Notes under the pieces: generated by a model | What the model was told of the DNA's origin: nothing | Seen by the model: only the letters and a program-made list of their open reading frames with translations | The model's database searches: none | Part shown: one piece after another, positions 36,008 through 45,749 of the stretch | Layout of the letters: the number at the start of each line of letters is the position of its first letter | How positions within the stretch are numbered: the stretch's first letter is position 1 | NCBI GenBank assembly: GCA_016783825.1 | Contig: JADHVV010000008.1 | Location: 1 to 54,258, forward strand | Origin: Candidatus Zhuqueibacterota bacterium | GTDB lineage: Bacteria; Zhuqueibacterota; Zhuqueibacteria; Thermofontimicrobiales; Thermofontimicrobiaceae | Direction of reading: 5' to 3' | DNA length: 54,258 nucleotides | Position numbers and translations under genes: made by a program

Positions 36008-36721
36008 ATGATTAGAAAAATAATATTGCTAGTAATTCTTTTGCTATTATACCAGTCTGTTTTTGCTTCCCAGCAAGTAAAAATCGTGACAATTAAGGGT
36101 GAAGTTAAAGTCCGCCGCGGTGTCGAAGAAATTTGGCAGCCTGCTGAATTGGGAATGCTGCTGGAAGAAATTGATACAATACAAACCGGTGAAAAATCCG
36201 AAGTGACTTTGAAAATCGAACCCGGGAAAAATTTCAAACTTAACAGCAGTGCCCAGATTGATATTAGTGATCTGCGTGAGGTATCGCAAAAGGAAATGCA
36301 ATTGTATCTAATGACGAAAAAGATTAGCAAGATTAAACCGAGAAAACAAAGGACGCCCTTGCGTGTGGGGAATGTCAGCGTTGTTCATGGATTAAAAGCA
36401 GAAGATGCTGAACCGGCAGAAAAAAATAAAAATAAAAAAGCGTGGAGAAAAGAAACAAACGGTGCGAAAGCGCTGTTTGATTTTCAATATTACACAAATA
36501 CAGTGATCAAGCTGAATAAAATTTTAGCAAAGTATTCACCCCAAAATGATTGTGGTGAAATTCACTTTTTCCTAGGCAAGTCTTTTGAAGCATTAAGCAA
36601 AAATGGTCAGGCGATTGATGCTTTTGAAGTGGTTTTAAACAATTATCAAAAACAAAGTTGCAAAGATGAGGCAAAAAGCAGGTATAATTATGCCAGGCAA
36701 GCAATTAAAAGATTGAAATAA
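36008..36721 (+). CDS. Secreted FecR-domain and TPR protein
   Basis: 237 aa from the ATG at 36008, preferred over 35963 because GAGGAT lies upstream and a signal peptide follows at once (IILLVILLLLYQSVFAS). Residues about 24-95 form a FecR domain of the non-signalling, periplasmic kind (VKIVTIKGEVKVRRG, LEEIDTIQTGEKSEVTL, FKLNSSAQIDI). About 150-237 holds TPR-like helices (FLGKSFEALSKNGQAIDAFE). Such proteins are often envelope or polymer-handling accessory proteins. No obvious operon. Confidence 0.8.
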   Translation: MIRKIILLVILLLLYQSVFASQQVKIVTIKGEVKVRRGVEEIWQPAELGMLLEEIDTIQTGEKSEVTLKIEPGKNFKLNSSAQIDISDLREVSQKEMQLYLMTKKISKIKPRKQRTPLRVGNVSVVHGLKAEDAEPAEKNKNKKAWRKETNGAKALFDFQYYTNTVIKLNKILAKYSPQNDCGEIHFFLGKSFEALSKNGQAIDAFEVVLNNYQKQSCKDEAKSRYNYARQAIKRLK

Positions 36722-36775
36722 AAATTAAAAATTTATCGAAAATAATCTTTAATCTCCATTATGAAGCCTTGTTAA

Positions 36776-36930
36776 GTCTACTTTGTCAGATTAGTAAAAC
36801 TACCCAAGAGTTGTCATTCCGGCACGTTTTTTTGCCGGAATCTCCTGCTAAATTCTAACTAGATTCCGGTATTACGCTTCGCTTCAACCGGAATGACAAA
36901 TAAATCGTGGTAATGTGACAAAGTTGAATT
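36776..36930. repeat. Nested palindrome with GTCATTCCGG core
   Basis: Outer arms TACTTTGTCAGATTAGTAAA and TGGTAATGTGACAAAGTTGA; inner TTGTCATTCCGG (36811) and CCGGAATGACAA (to 36899); innermost hairpin CCGGCACG...TTTTGCCGG. Confidence 0.78.
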
Positions 36931-36991
36931 AAAGTAAATTAATTTATACAGCAAGCAGGTCTTACATTCGGGCATTGAACAGGAACTAATT

Positions 36992-38899
36992 ATGAAAAAG
37001 CTGATATTCTTTTTACTACCCTTATATTTTTCAACTTCGCTATTTGGTCAATCAAAAAATGATTTCAAACTAAATATTTCAGCACAAACCTTCGGACAAA
37101 TTACGCAGAAGTTAACAGCTAAATCAACAAATAGAATTGCCAAAGCTTTGGTTAGTGACAACGACCTTATCATCGGTTACCCTGATCCCAATGAAGTGTT
37201 AACTATCACAGGAAATTATTACCTGGTTGGAAATCTCACTATTGTCAATAATGGCGTACTCAATATTGACTCCGCGGATTTCAAAATCGATGGAGATATT
37301 TTTATCATGAATTATGGTGAAATGAATGTCAGCGGCGGTAATTTTACAGTGATTCAGGAATTCATTTATGAACACGATGCTGTAGTTATCCAATCAGGCA
37401 AAATGCAATTCGCTGGTGTTCAATTTAAGTCCAGCGGGCAGAGCTGGAGTAATGCTTTTACGGATAGCGCTTCTTACATACTAAAAAATTGTGAAATTTC
37501 TAATGGGTTCATTACCACTGCTTTAATCGGACAGAGTAAGGGCGTTATTGATAATACGCAGATGCCGGGTGAATTTCTGTGTTTCGGACCTAATGATCTT
37601 GAAATAACCAACTCTGATTTATTGTTAATGTGGCTGGTTTTACCCGATTCCAGTGTGGTTGAGTCTTCTCTTCCCAGTGACTCTGTTGTTAAAAACTGGA
37701 GCTTTTCAAGTGATGAACCGTTTGTGGACAACATTCCCTATGCCTTAAAAATTGATAATTGTACGAATGTAATGTGGGGTTTGATTTCAATTTCCGGTTC
37801 GGAAGCCCGGTTCAGTGATACGGAATTTCGCACAGTCGGATTGATGTTCCAAAATCCTGATTCGATTGTGGTTTCCAATATTACCAATGAATCGAATCAC
37901 TCCGATGAAATAATTGACGTTCCCGATCGAATGCTTCATCTTATCAACAGTCACGTGCATACCTGGAGTTTTTACGCTTCAGCTAATTCAAATATTAGCA
38001 TTGAAAATTGTGTTTTCGGAGAGATATTAGCACAGGACAGTTCAAAAGTACTGATTAATAATTCGGTCTGCGATGGTACCGGCGGTTATGTTGGCGCCTT
38101 TCATCAATCATTTTTGTTGATAGTTGGTTCGCTCATAAAATCCCAGGTGATTTCAAGACAGAATGCGGTTCTGGTTGGCGCAGGATCTACTTTCTGGGGG
38201 AGTGAAATTGATGCGGATGAATCTTCGGTCATGTTCATAGCAAACACAGCCACAGCAGTCGAGCCCGAAGCCCATCACTCGGCTATTATTTTTGAAGCCC
38301 AATGCCCGCACCTGGAAGGACTAATTGATGATATTTTTCCCATATTTGGAACGGCTCGAGTTATCAAAGGACCAGAAAATCCCATTCAATTCTACGGGTA
38401 CGATGTGGCATACAGCGCTGATTATGAAGATCCGGTTTGGCAGCGAATCAATGGATTCCAACCTGACGCTGTAATAAATGATACGCTGGTGGTTTGGGAT
38501 ACAGCAACTCTTCCAACCGGGAATTATGCGCTTCGCTTATCCATTCATCATTCTTTTGGCGAACCGATTTCCATGGGCTCTAGCGCCCGGTTGAACATTA
38601 ATACGGATGTTCAGGAAAATGAAAATCATGTTGTGCAAAAATATTTTTTAGAGCAGAATTATCCCAATCCATTTAATGCCTCAACCACAATTCGATTTGG
38701 AATACCAAAATCGTCTCCAGTTAACTTGAAGATATTTGATATGCGGGGCAGAGAGATTGTTACGCTAATTAATGAAGAATTACCAGCAGGTGATCATGAA
38801 TTTAATTACAAATCAAAAGAACAGTCCAGTGGCGTTTATTTCTATTCGCTGAAAACACAAAATTTTTCACAAATGAAAAAGTTCATGATAGTCAAATAA
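36992..38899 (+). CDS. Secreted beta-helix-like protein with C-terminal sorting/FlgD-like domain
   Basis: 635 aa. Signal peptide (LPLYFSTSLFGQ). The body is rich in short turns and Asn/Asp/Ser with repeated strands (ITGNYYLVGNLTIVNNGVLN, FIMNYGEMNVSGGNFTV, ISNGFITTALIG), like a right-handed parallel beta-helix. The last 85 residues start NYPNPFNASTTIRFGIP and end GVYFYSLKTQNFSQMKKFMIV, the same terminal domain as in the protein at 10930. So likely exported by a type IX-like route. No catalytic motif is seen. AGGAA Shine-Dalgarno. 12 nt before the DUF4097-like gene. Confidence 0.82.
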   Translation: MKKLIFFLLPLYFSTSLFGQSKNDFKLNISAQTFGQITQKLTAKSTNRIAKALVSDNDLIIGYPDPNEVLTITGNYYLVGNLTIVNNGVLNIDSADFKIDGDIFIMNYGEMNVSGGNFTVIQEFIYEHDAVVIQSGKMQFAGVQFKSSGQSWSNAFTDSASYILKNCEISNGFITTALIGQSKGVIDNTQMPGEFLCFGPNDLEITNSDLLLMWLVLPDSSVVESSLPSDSVVKNWSFSSDEPFVDNIPYALKIDNCTNVMWGLISISGSEARFSDTEFRTVGLMFQNPDSIVVSNITNESNHSDEIIDVPDRMLHLINSHVHTWSFYASANSNISIENCVFGEILAQDSSKVLINNSVCDGTGGYVGAFHQSFLLIVGSLIKSQVISRQNAVLVGAGSTFWGSEIDADESSVMFIANTATAVEPEAHHSAIIFEAQCPHLEGLIDDIFPIFGTARVIKGPENPIQFYGYDVAYSADYEDPVWQRINGFQPDAVINDTLVVWDTATLPTGNYALRLSIHHSFGEPISMGSSARLNINTDVQENENHVVQKYFLEQNYPNPFNASTTIRFGIPKSSPVNLKIFDMRGREIVTLINEELPAGDHEFNYKSKEQSSGVYFYSLKTQNFSQMKKFMIVK

Positions 38900-38911
38900 G
38901 GAGACAGTAAA

Positions 38912-39721
38912 ATGAAAAAAATAAAAACAACTATAATTGTATTTGCGTTTTTCTACTTGATATCTCTGATGTCTTGCACAACAATCGATATTTCAAATTC
39001 ATCGGATGATGTTAATAACACAAATTATACGGCAACAGAATCTTTCTCTTATGAATTTGTTGTCGAAAATCAAGACAAAGTTTACATCGATGCGATCAAC
39101 AGTACAATTACTATTGTCGGGTATGAAAACATTCCAAGGGCAAAAATCTGGGGAGAAAAAATAGTAAAATCGGAAAGCGAATCGGATGCAGTTTCTCAAT
39201 TAGAGAAATTAAAAGTATTGGTCAACAGCACAAACGACAATATTTACATCGAAACAAAACAACCAAATGAATCGAATGGCAGGGAATACCTGGTAAATTA
39301 TTTTCTGTCTGTTTCAAAGGATTGGGATGTTTCTATCGGCATTGTTAATGGCGTTGTGAATGTCGATTCTCTAAATGGGGACATAAACATAAACATGGTT
39401 AACGGTGATATTCAATTGGAAGAAATAAACGGGAACCTGGATATTAATTTGACCAATGGTGAAGTTAAAAGCAAAATGATTTTGCCACAAAATGGAACTT
39501 GTGAGATCACTGCAGTTAATGCTAAAATAACATTAAACATTCCTCAAAATACTTCCGCTAATTTTGCAGCAGGAGTGTTAAATGGAACTGTGAGTGTAAC
39601 AAATCTCACCCTTCAAGATTTGCAAAGCGCAAACAATTTTGTCAATGGTTTGTTGGGTGATGGAAATGGAACAATCAAGCTTGAAGCAGTAAATGGGGTG
39701 ATCAATGCTTCCGGTTACTAA
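38912..39721 (+). CDS. DUF4097-like adhesin-repeat lipoprotein
   Basis: 269 aa. Signal peptide with lipobox LISLMSC, so a lipoprotein. After about residue 55 come repeated short beta units (VNGVVNVDSLNGDININMVN, GDIQLEEINGNLDINLTNGE, VSVTNLTLQDL) characteristic of DUF4097/bacterial adhesin-type beta-helices, in which xNGxx recurs every 8-10 residues. Its GGAG Shine-Dalgarno follows the upstream stop directly, so the two genes form an operon. Function unknown; a surface or periplasmic role is inferred. Confidence 0.82.
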   Translation: MKKIKTTIIVFAFFYLISLMSCTTIDISNSSDDVNNTNYTATESFSYEFVVENQDKVYIDAINSTITIVGYENIPRAKIWGEKIVKSESESDAVSQLEKLKVLVNSTNDNIYIETKQPNESNGREYLVNYFLSVSKDWDVSIGIVNGVVNVDSLNGDININMVNGDIQLEEINGNLDINLTNGEVKSKMILPQNGTCEITAVNAKITLNIPQNTSANFAAGVLNGTVSVTNLTLQDLQSANNFVNGLLGDGNGTIKLEAVNGVINASGY

Positions 39722-39723
39722 AC

Positions 39724-39822
39724 TGCAGAAAAAGGCTGAGGCGAAGGCTAAGGCGAAGCAAGATATAAGATTAAGAAATTAAGGATTTTTTTCCTTTGCC
39801 TTAGCCTCAGCCTTTGCCTGCA
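39724..39822. repeat. GGCTGAGGC/GCCTCAGCC palindrome
   Basis: TGCAGAAAAAGGCTGAGGCG (39724) pairs with GCCTCAGCCTTTGCCTGCA (to 39822) around AT-rich sequence. It lies just after the lipoprotein stop and could also act as a terminator-like hairpin. Confidence 0.75.
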
Positions 39823-40006
39823 CTTTATAGCGCTATATTATTAACAACTTTAAAAAATTATGTGATCATTTCATCATAAAGTAAATTACTAATTGAATGT
39901 TTCATTAAAATTTTTCGTCAAAATATTACTTGATTTTATTAACTTATATTTCTATATTTTAAAAACTAAAAAATTGGACAAAGTAACAAAAACGAAAGGG
40001 TACAAG

Positions 40007-41296
40007 ATGAAAACAAGTTCAAAACTAATTGTCGTAATGATTCTAATTTGCTCGGTTTCAACTTTGTCTTTTGGTCAGACAACAAACCAGTTTTACAATG
40101 AAAATAGTTTTATGGGCGGAATCGGTTTGACCGTGATTGATGACCAATCCTACGTTACAATAAATTTACGACCCGATTTTGCCATCGGTAAGTTTGGTCT
40201 CGGATTGAATATCGATCTGCTTTACAATACGCAAAACGGTGCAATCCGGCATGAGGATTGGGACGAAGATTATGACTGGGCGCGCTTAATTCGTTACCTC
40301 CGATATGGTCATAAACGGGATAAATTTTATGCCAAAATCGGAGCGTTGGATTATGCCCGAATTGGACATGGCTTTATAATGAATTACTATACCAATGAAG
40401 CCAGCTATGATCAACGGAAAATTGGTTTAGCGCTTGATATGGATTTTGGAATTGCCGGGTTTGAAACTGTAACCAATAACCTGGGACGTTTCGAAGTTTT
40501 TGGTATGCGCGGCTATGTCAGACCGTTGCAGTATGCATTGGAAGATATCCCTATCATTAGAAATCTTGCATTTGGTGTTAGCTATGTTACTGATATTGAT
40601 CCTGATGTCTCCCGAGGCACAAATGATGGATTTAATGCCATTGGATTTGATATTGAACTGCCACTCATTAATATCCCCATGCTTCATACTTATACCTATT
40701 TTGACTGGGCAAAACTTGATACTTTTGGCATGGGAACGGCTATCGGTATTGCGGCTGACCTGAGATTGATTGCCGGCGTTGCAGAAGTATCGGCGCGGCT
40801 TGAAAGAAGATTTTTAGGCAAAGAATTTCTACCTTCGTATTTTGATGCATTTTACGAAATTCAGCGTTACCAACCCATGGAAGATGGTTCGCTTTTCAGG
40901 AAGGATCAAAGTTTAGCTTTTATGCAGGAAGAAACCAAAGGAACGTTTGGTGAATTAGCCGGTCATATTTTAAACACGGTCAGGTTAGTTGGTAACTTTC
41001 AGCGGTTGGATGGTGAAAAGAACAGCGGCATTATGCACTTGGCTGCTGAAACAAAAGAGAATGTTCCCATGATCGCATTACAGGCTACCTACGATAAATT
41101 TGGCATTGAAACGCTGAATGATGCGTTCACACTGGATGATCGATCAATTGCCAGGTTAGGAGTTGGCTACAAAGTGAAACCATACCTGGTATTTTTCATG
41201 GATTATATTTACACCTTCCAGTTTGACGAAGAAAAAGGCGCTTATAAAGTCCAGGAACGATTTTCACCGAGAGTTTCATTTGTTTACAATTTTTGA
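40007..41296 (+). CDS. Predicted outer-membrane protein of unknown family
   Basis: 429 aa from the ATG at 40007 (MKTSSKLIVV), chosen because GAAAGGG lies upstream and a clean signal peptide follows (VSTLSFGQ); the frame stays open to 39893. The mature part is made of alternating amphipathic strands with many aromatic girdles (FAIGKFGLGLNIDLLY, LAFGVSYVTDID, DLRLIAGVAEVSARLE) and ends in PRVSFVYNF, a C-terminal aromatic beta-signal. So it is probably a barrel of 14-18 strands. No family recognised. Confidence 0.78.
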   Translation: MKTSSKLIVVMILICSVSTLSFGQTTNQFYNENSFMGGIGLTVIDDQSYVTINLRPDFAIGKFGLGLNIDLLYNTQNGAIRHEDWDEDYDWARLIRYLRYGHKRDKFYAKIGALDYARIGHGFIMNYYTNEASYDQRKIGLALDMDFGIAGFETVTNNLGRFEVFGMRGYVRPLQYALEDIPIIRNLAFGVSYVTDIDPDVSRGTNDGFNAIGFDIELPLINIPMLHTYTYFDWAKLDTFGMGTAIGIAADLRLIAGVAEVSARLERRFLGKEFLPSYFDAFYEIQRYQPMEDGSLFRKDQSLAFMQEETKGTFGELAGHILNTVRLVGNFQRLDGEKNSGIMHLAAETKENVPMIALQATYDKFGIETLNDAFTLDDRSIARLGVGYKVKPYLVFFMDYIYTFQFDEEKGAYKVQERFSPRVSFVYNF

Positions 41297-41302
41297 TTTT
41301 GG

Positions 41303-41514
41303 GTAACTTTTTCAGCTTATCCAGATATTTATTAAAAAAATTCTCCCGCAGAAAACGAACTCCCACTGAAAAAAGATTTTTTTGCTTTTCTTCCGTGGGA
41401 GTTCTCCTTCGGCGAATCAATACGCCAGAAAAGACGGCGCATCTTTGATCTATCATAAAAATCTGCCGAAGATTCGTTTCTGTGGGAGAAAAAATTTGTA
41501 CCTGAATAGTTATG
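41303..41514. repeat. Nested palindrome before the ComF gene
   Basis: Outer GGTAACTTTTTCAGC (41302) and CCTGAATAGTTAT; middle ATTCTCCCGCAGAAAACGAA (41340) and TTCGTTTCTGTGGGAGAA (41473-41490); inner GAACTCCCACTG with GTGGGAGTTC. Confidence 0.75.
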
Positions 41515-41556
41515 ATTTTGATAAAAAATAACAAACTTTAATTTTAATTAAAATCA

Positions 41557-42276
41557 ATGATCCACATCCATCCCCTAAAAATTGTTGCATCTTTTTGCCG
41601 TGAAATATATTATGCTGTTATCCATTTTTTCCTCCCTCATTTTTGTTTGACCTGTGAAACAACCGACATAAAAGAAAATGAGATAATTTGTAACACTTGT
41701 TGGAGTAAATTACCGATTGCTCCTTCCAATGATAAAATAATGGATGAGTTAAAAAATAAGTTAGCCGGTGGATGTCATTTTTCAGGGGCTTTTTCATTGT
41801 GGCAATTTTGTCCAGAAACACAGACGATCATCCATTATTTGAAGTATAGAACATTTGGAAATCTTGCCGAAAGAATTGGCAAAGCGATGGCAAAAAAACT
41901 TACTGAAAATCAACTTCCCGCACAAGACATGCTGATAATGCCAATTCCGCTTCACAAAACAAGAATACGCGAGCGCGGCTATAACCAGAGTTCTCTGCTG
42001 TGCAAAGCAATTGCATCGGAGACTGAAATTCCATTTGAAGATAGTGTTCTAAAAAGAGTACGATACACAGCTTCACAAACAAAACTGACTGCAAAAGAAC
42101 GACAAAAAAATGTTGCGAATGCTTTTGCAGTTTCACATCGGGAAAAGATTTTGAATAAGACAATTATTTTAGTGGACGATGTGATCACAACCGGGGTAAC
42201 TATGAACGGTTGTGCCGGAGAATTGTTAAAAAATGGTGCAAAGAAAGTTTATGTTCTTTCGGCTGTAAAAGTTTAG
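41557..42276 (+). CDS. ComF-family phosphoribosyltransferase-like protein
   Basis: 239 aa. N-terminal zinc ribbon with CLTC and CNTC pairs (about 30-48), then a type I phosphoribosyltransferase domain: MPIPLHKTRIRERGYNQS, ASQTKLTAKERQKNVANAF and the PRPP loop IILVDDVITTGVTM. This family includes ComF/GntX, linked to DNA uptake in naturally competent bacteria but of unknown biochemical role in most. No competence genes are adjacent. Weak Shine-Dalgarno; start uncertain by a few codons. Confidence 0.9.
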   Translation: MIHIHPLKIVASFCREIYYAVIHFFLPHFCLTCETTDIKENEIICNTCWSKLPIAPSNDKIMDELKNKLAGGCHFSGAFSLWQFCPETQTIIHYLKYRTFGNLAERIGKAMAKKLTENQLPAQDMLIMPIPLHKTRIRERGYNQSSLLCKAIASETEIPFEDSVLKRVRYTASQTKLTAKERQKNVANAFAVSHREKILNKTIILVDDVITTGVTMNGCAGELLKNGAKKVYVLSAVKV

Positions 42277-42607
42277 AGGAAGGGATAAATTAATATGACG
42301 GAATCTGTAATATATTGATTTGTAACTAATTCAAGAATCGAAATGAGAAAGTTATTTAATCCCACCGCAACCCGAACAAACTGTTCAATAAAAAAAAGAC
42401 TTGATTTTATTTTTATTTTTTAATATATTCATCGATTTATTTCTTTCCTAGATTGGTTTTTTTTCAAAATAAAAATATAAAGGTAAAATTAGTAAAATTG
42501 CTATCGCTAGCTGATGTATTTTTCAGAATATAAAACATTGTTTTCAACTAAAGGAAACTATCTGCTTATTATAACATTAATATCGAATTTGAAAACTGGA
42601 TGAAAAA
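42277..42607. other. AT-rich gap, no gene recognised
   Basis: 331 nt of strongly AT-rich sequence at the left edge of the AT-rich block. No reading frame, terminal repeat or convincing promoter is seen; a short GAACAAACTGTTC palindrome occurs near 42373. Confidence 0.5.
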
Positions 42608-44749
42608 GTGTCTTGGCAAAAATGTTTAAATAAATTAGCAACTTGTCGTTGCATAGGTAAAGATATTGATAGGGCATGGGACTTCTATAATCCTATAAGA
42701 TCAGTATTTGTTACAAATCGTTTGTCAAACGACGGTGTTTCAGTTGTAACAGAACTCCAAGCAAGGGCCTGTAATAAAATTCCACATTGGGAAAAACCTA
42801 TTATATTATCTGGTAAATGTGATGATTTATTTGCGACTAATTTCGATGTTTACACAATCCCAGAGCTTTGCATACCGGATTCTCTATCGGAAAATATATA
42901 CAAAGGAATGTTAAATGAAAAAAAAAGTGCTCCTGAATTGTTAAAACACTCAGAAAAACTTACAATAAAATTAATAAAATATTTTTTAGAATATAAAATT
43001 AATCTGGTAATTGCACAAAATATAAATTCTCTTCCTTATAATTTAATATCAGCTTTTGCATTAGTTCTTGCAACGGAGTCTGAAGTAATTCCTGTTCTTC
43101 ACCAAGCTTTTGATTTTTTTTGGCAACATAATAAAGGAACTCGATATCGTTTTGCAAAGATAAAACACAATAAAAAATTATATGAATTAGTATGTGTGAT
43201 AGCAGGTTGGTATTCACCTCTTTGGAAATTTTCCACACCAAATAAATCATTCTGCGAAATAGTTGTTAATCATGGGTTCGATCCAAAAAAAATTAATGTA
43301 CTGATAACACCAGTTATTAAACCCACAAGAAATAAAAAAGAAGCCCTTAAAAATGCTATATCAAGAATGCGAAGAATTTCTATTAATGAATTTAATTTAT
43401 TTAAATCTGGAATTATTGAAGTAGAAAAAAATCAGGAAATAAATAAATCCAACTACTATACAATTTTATTTCCATCAAAGTTATCTGCAGGTAAAAATAT
43501 TCCTAACACAATTTTTGATTGCCTTAAATTATTAAGCGAATTCAAGAGTGATTTTAAAATTCGTATCGTGATTACTGGTGCACCTTATGATATGGAAAGC
43601 TCGGACGGAAAAGAGAAATTGTCATTAGAGTTCAAAAAACTTTTTAGCTCTGTTGGGAAATATATACAAAGATCAAATATATCATTATGTCAATTTATAT
43701 TTTTATCTGGTACTCCGAGATTTGGAAAAAAATTTAAAATAACTATGGATGAATTGTTACTTGAATCTAACTTGGTAGTTTTTGGATCACAAATTGAAAC
43801 AGACTGCATAGGATTATTTGAAGCGATACTTGCAGGTAAGCCATGTTGGATGAGAGTGTGGGAAGGAATGTATAGACCAATCTTTAGTGAAATAACAAAT
43901 AAACTTATAATAGGAATTATGTCAAAAGAAAACAGTATCGTATTCAATCCATTCGATAAATCGGGTTTAGAAACAATTGTAAATCATAATAAATTAATGA
44001 TAAGTGAGCGTTATTCTCAATCTTTGTTCAAAAAACAAATACTTAAAGCAATTAATTTTCATAATCCGTCAGCTCTTAAAGTATTGGCCTCAAAAATCAC
44101 TAATATGATAGAAAAGAAGCTTAATATTTATAATTTATCCAAACCAAAGGTTATTTGTGTTGGTGGGCCAGCTTTTTCTGGAAAATCCACACTAATTGAA
44201 GCTATTATAAACGAATGTAGATTTCGTGGATTTCAATCAAATCGTATATCACTTGATGATTTTGTAGATGCAGATTACGCCAATATGAAAGGTCGAAAAT
44301 ACGTACCTGAAGCAATAAAAATTAAAAAACTACTACAGATTATTGAAGAAATTATAAAAGGTAATGCTTGTGTAATACCACGCTATTATCATGGTATTTC
44401 AAATAGAGGCAACGAACTTGTTTACGCTAATTCTTGGATTTTTGTAGAAGGTATATACGCTTTATTCAGTGATTGCATGGGATCAGATGGAGGATCATAT
44501 AATAAATTACGTAGGATTTCTAACTTGGATATATGGTTAGAAGATATGCAGAATGAATCATTAAAAAGATGTATAAAATTTGATGCTGAAAGAAATTTCA
44601 GTTCTGAATTAATGGTTGAACGATTTAACAATCGCAGAAAGGAAATGAACGAAATTCATAATTGTAAAATACGCGCACATGTTTCAATTAAAATTTTCGA
44701 TCTATGGAATAATTTTGAATGGGAGGAAATAAATGCAGATAGATTGTAA
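42608..44749 (+). CDS. GT4-like glycosyltransferase fused to a P-loop uridine-kinase-like domain
   Basis: 713 aa, GTG start with GGAT 8 nt upstream. Residues 1-about 490 resemble a GT-B glycosyltransferase: FVTNRLSNDGVSVVTELQAR, VIPVLHQAFDFFWQ, NHGFDP, a nucleotide-half start YTILFPSKLSAGKNI and the donor-site region LVVFGSQIETDCIGLFEAILAG. Residues about 512-713 are a separate kinase: Walker A GGPAFSGKST (about 519-528), SLDDFVDADY, IPRYYHGISN, SWIFVEGIYALF (Walker B-like) and RNFSSELMVERFNNR, as in the uridine kinase/phosphoribulokinase group. It overlaps the next gene by 17 nt. Codon use is much more AT-rich than in neighbours. The fusion suggests a sugar both phosphorylated and transferred, but substrate is unknown. 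Confidence 0.75.
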   Translation: MSWQKCLNKLATCRCIGKDIDRAWDFYNPIRSVFVTNRLSNDGVSVVTELQARACNKIPHWEKPIILSGKCDDLFATNFDVYTIPELCIPDSLSENIYKGMLNEKKSAPELLKHSEKLTIKLIKYFLEYKINLVIAQNINSLPYNLISAFALVLATESEVIPVLHQAFDFFWQHNKGTRYRFAKIKHNKKLYELVCVIAGWYSPLWKFSTPNKSFCEIVVNHGFDPKKINVLITPVIKPTRNKKEALKNAISRMRRISINEFNLFKSGIIEVEKNQEINKSNYYTILFPSKLSAGKNIPNTIFDCLKLLSEFKSDFKIRIVITGAPYDMESSDGKEKLSLEFKKLFSSVGKYIQRSNISLCQFIFLSGTPRFGKKFKITMDELLLESNLVVFGSQIETDCIGLFEAILAGKPCWMRVWEGMYRPIFSEITNKLIIGIMSKENSIVFNPFDKSGLETIVNHNKLMISERYSQSLFKKQILKAINFHNPSALKVLASKITNMIEKKLNIYNLSKPKVICVGGPAFSGKSTLIEAIINECRFRGFQSNRISLDDFVDADYANMKGRKYVPEAIKIKKLLQIIEEIIKGNACVIPRYYHGISNRGNELVYANSWIFVEGIYALFSDCMGSDGGSYNKLRRISNLDIWLEDMQNESLKRCIKFDAERNFSSELMVERFNNRRKEMNEIHNCKIRAHVSIKIFDLWNNFEWEEINADRL

Positions 44750-45596
44750 TGCAATATTTAATGATGTTTTCTCTAATTTAATATTTTCAATCGGATCATT
44801 TTTGATCGTTTTATACTCAACATATTGTTTTATAATAAAGAGCAGATCTAAACGATTACGATTTTTACAAATTAATAAAGATTTAGAAATATCAATTCTA
44901 CCAATTTTTGTTGCACATCTTGTTATAGTAAAACGTGGTGCATTATTAGCAAATGGTACGCCTTCTAATCATTTTGAAGGATCTGCCGTACCATTGAAAG
45001 AAGTTAACGCTGCGCGTTTAATAGAAAAAAAACTTTCCTCAAGCATATTAGAAATAATTCCTCAAAAAATCTTATCATTGCTAACAAAATTTTCCAGAGG
45101 ATTTATTCCCTTGAACATAATAATTGATCCTGCTCCATTAGATGTTAATAAAGTAAAACATTTTCCAAGAGCTATTCTCATTGGTGGCCCAGAATTTAAT
45201 AAAGCGACAGAATATTTTTTAGAACGAGCAAAAATATTCAGGATTCTTGAACCTGGTGAATGTGATAAGCCGACTATTTCGATAAAAAGTAGAGCAGGGG
45301 GCGAAGAACTTATTACACCTGATTCTCCAGACCAAAATTTAAGTATTATAGAAAGAATATCATTTGATAATGGAAAACAAGTTATAGTTTTACTAAGTGG
45401 TGTGGGAACTAATGGTACATTGGCAGCAGTCGATTGGTTTTTAAAAAATTGGGATAAACTTAATAAGAAAGTTAAAATGCAAGATTTTGGTATCTGTCTT
45501 CAGTGTCCTAAAAGATCAGTAGATCCTGATGGTTATCGGTTATGGACATTAAGGCGAGAATATCCTGAAGGGATTTTAACTGGCAATATTTTTTGA
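44733..45596 (+). CDS. Single-pass membrane protein of unrecognised family
   Basis: 287 aa. One membrane helix at about 13-36 (SNLIFSIGSFLIVLYSTYCF), then a cytosolic-looking soluble region. Its core has two marks: ILIGGPEFNKATEYFL (about 148-163) and VIVLLSGVGTNGTLAAVDWF (about 214-233), with a Gly-rich turn in each, reminiscent of a nucleotide- or ligand-binding alpha/beta fold; LQCPKRSVDPDG and WTLRREYPEG close it. I cannot name the family. A strong GGGAGG Shine-Dalgarno inside the upstream gene and the 17-nt overlap indicate translational coupling to the transferase-kinase fusion. Confidence 0.7.
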   Translation: MQIDCNAIFNDVFSNLIFSIGSFLIVLYSTYCFIIKSRSKRLRFLQINKDLEISILPIFVAHLVIVKRGALLANGTPSNHFEGSAVPLKEVNAARLIEKKLSSSILEIIPQKILSLLTKFSRGFIPLNIIIDPAPLDVNKVKHFPRAILIGGPEFNKATEYFLERAKIFRILEPGECDKPTISIKSRAGGEELITPDSPDQNLSIIERISFDNGKQVIVLLSGVGTNGTLAAVDWFLKNWDKLNKKVKMQDFGICLQCPKRSVDPDGYRLWTLRREYPEGILTGNIF

Positions 45597-45749
45597 CATA
45601 TAGTAAAATTTTTTCAATATATTAGATATATTTTATATGGTATGATTTTCATTCATATATTACTGTATTTTTTTTTGAACATATATGCCGATACTTATAA
45701 ATGAATATTAAATAGCTATTAACTAAAATTTAAATTATGAGGTGTAATA
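45597..45749. other. Short AT-rich gap before the aldolase gene
   Basis: 153 nt, very AT-rich. No terminator hairpin is seen, so read-through from the upstream pair into the aldolase gene is possible. GAGGTGTAATA before the ATG at 45750 is a good ribosome binding site. Confidence 0.5.
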
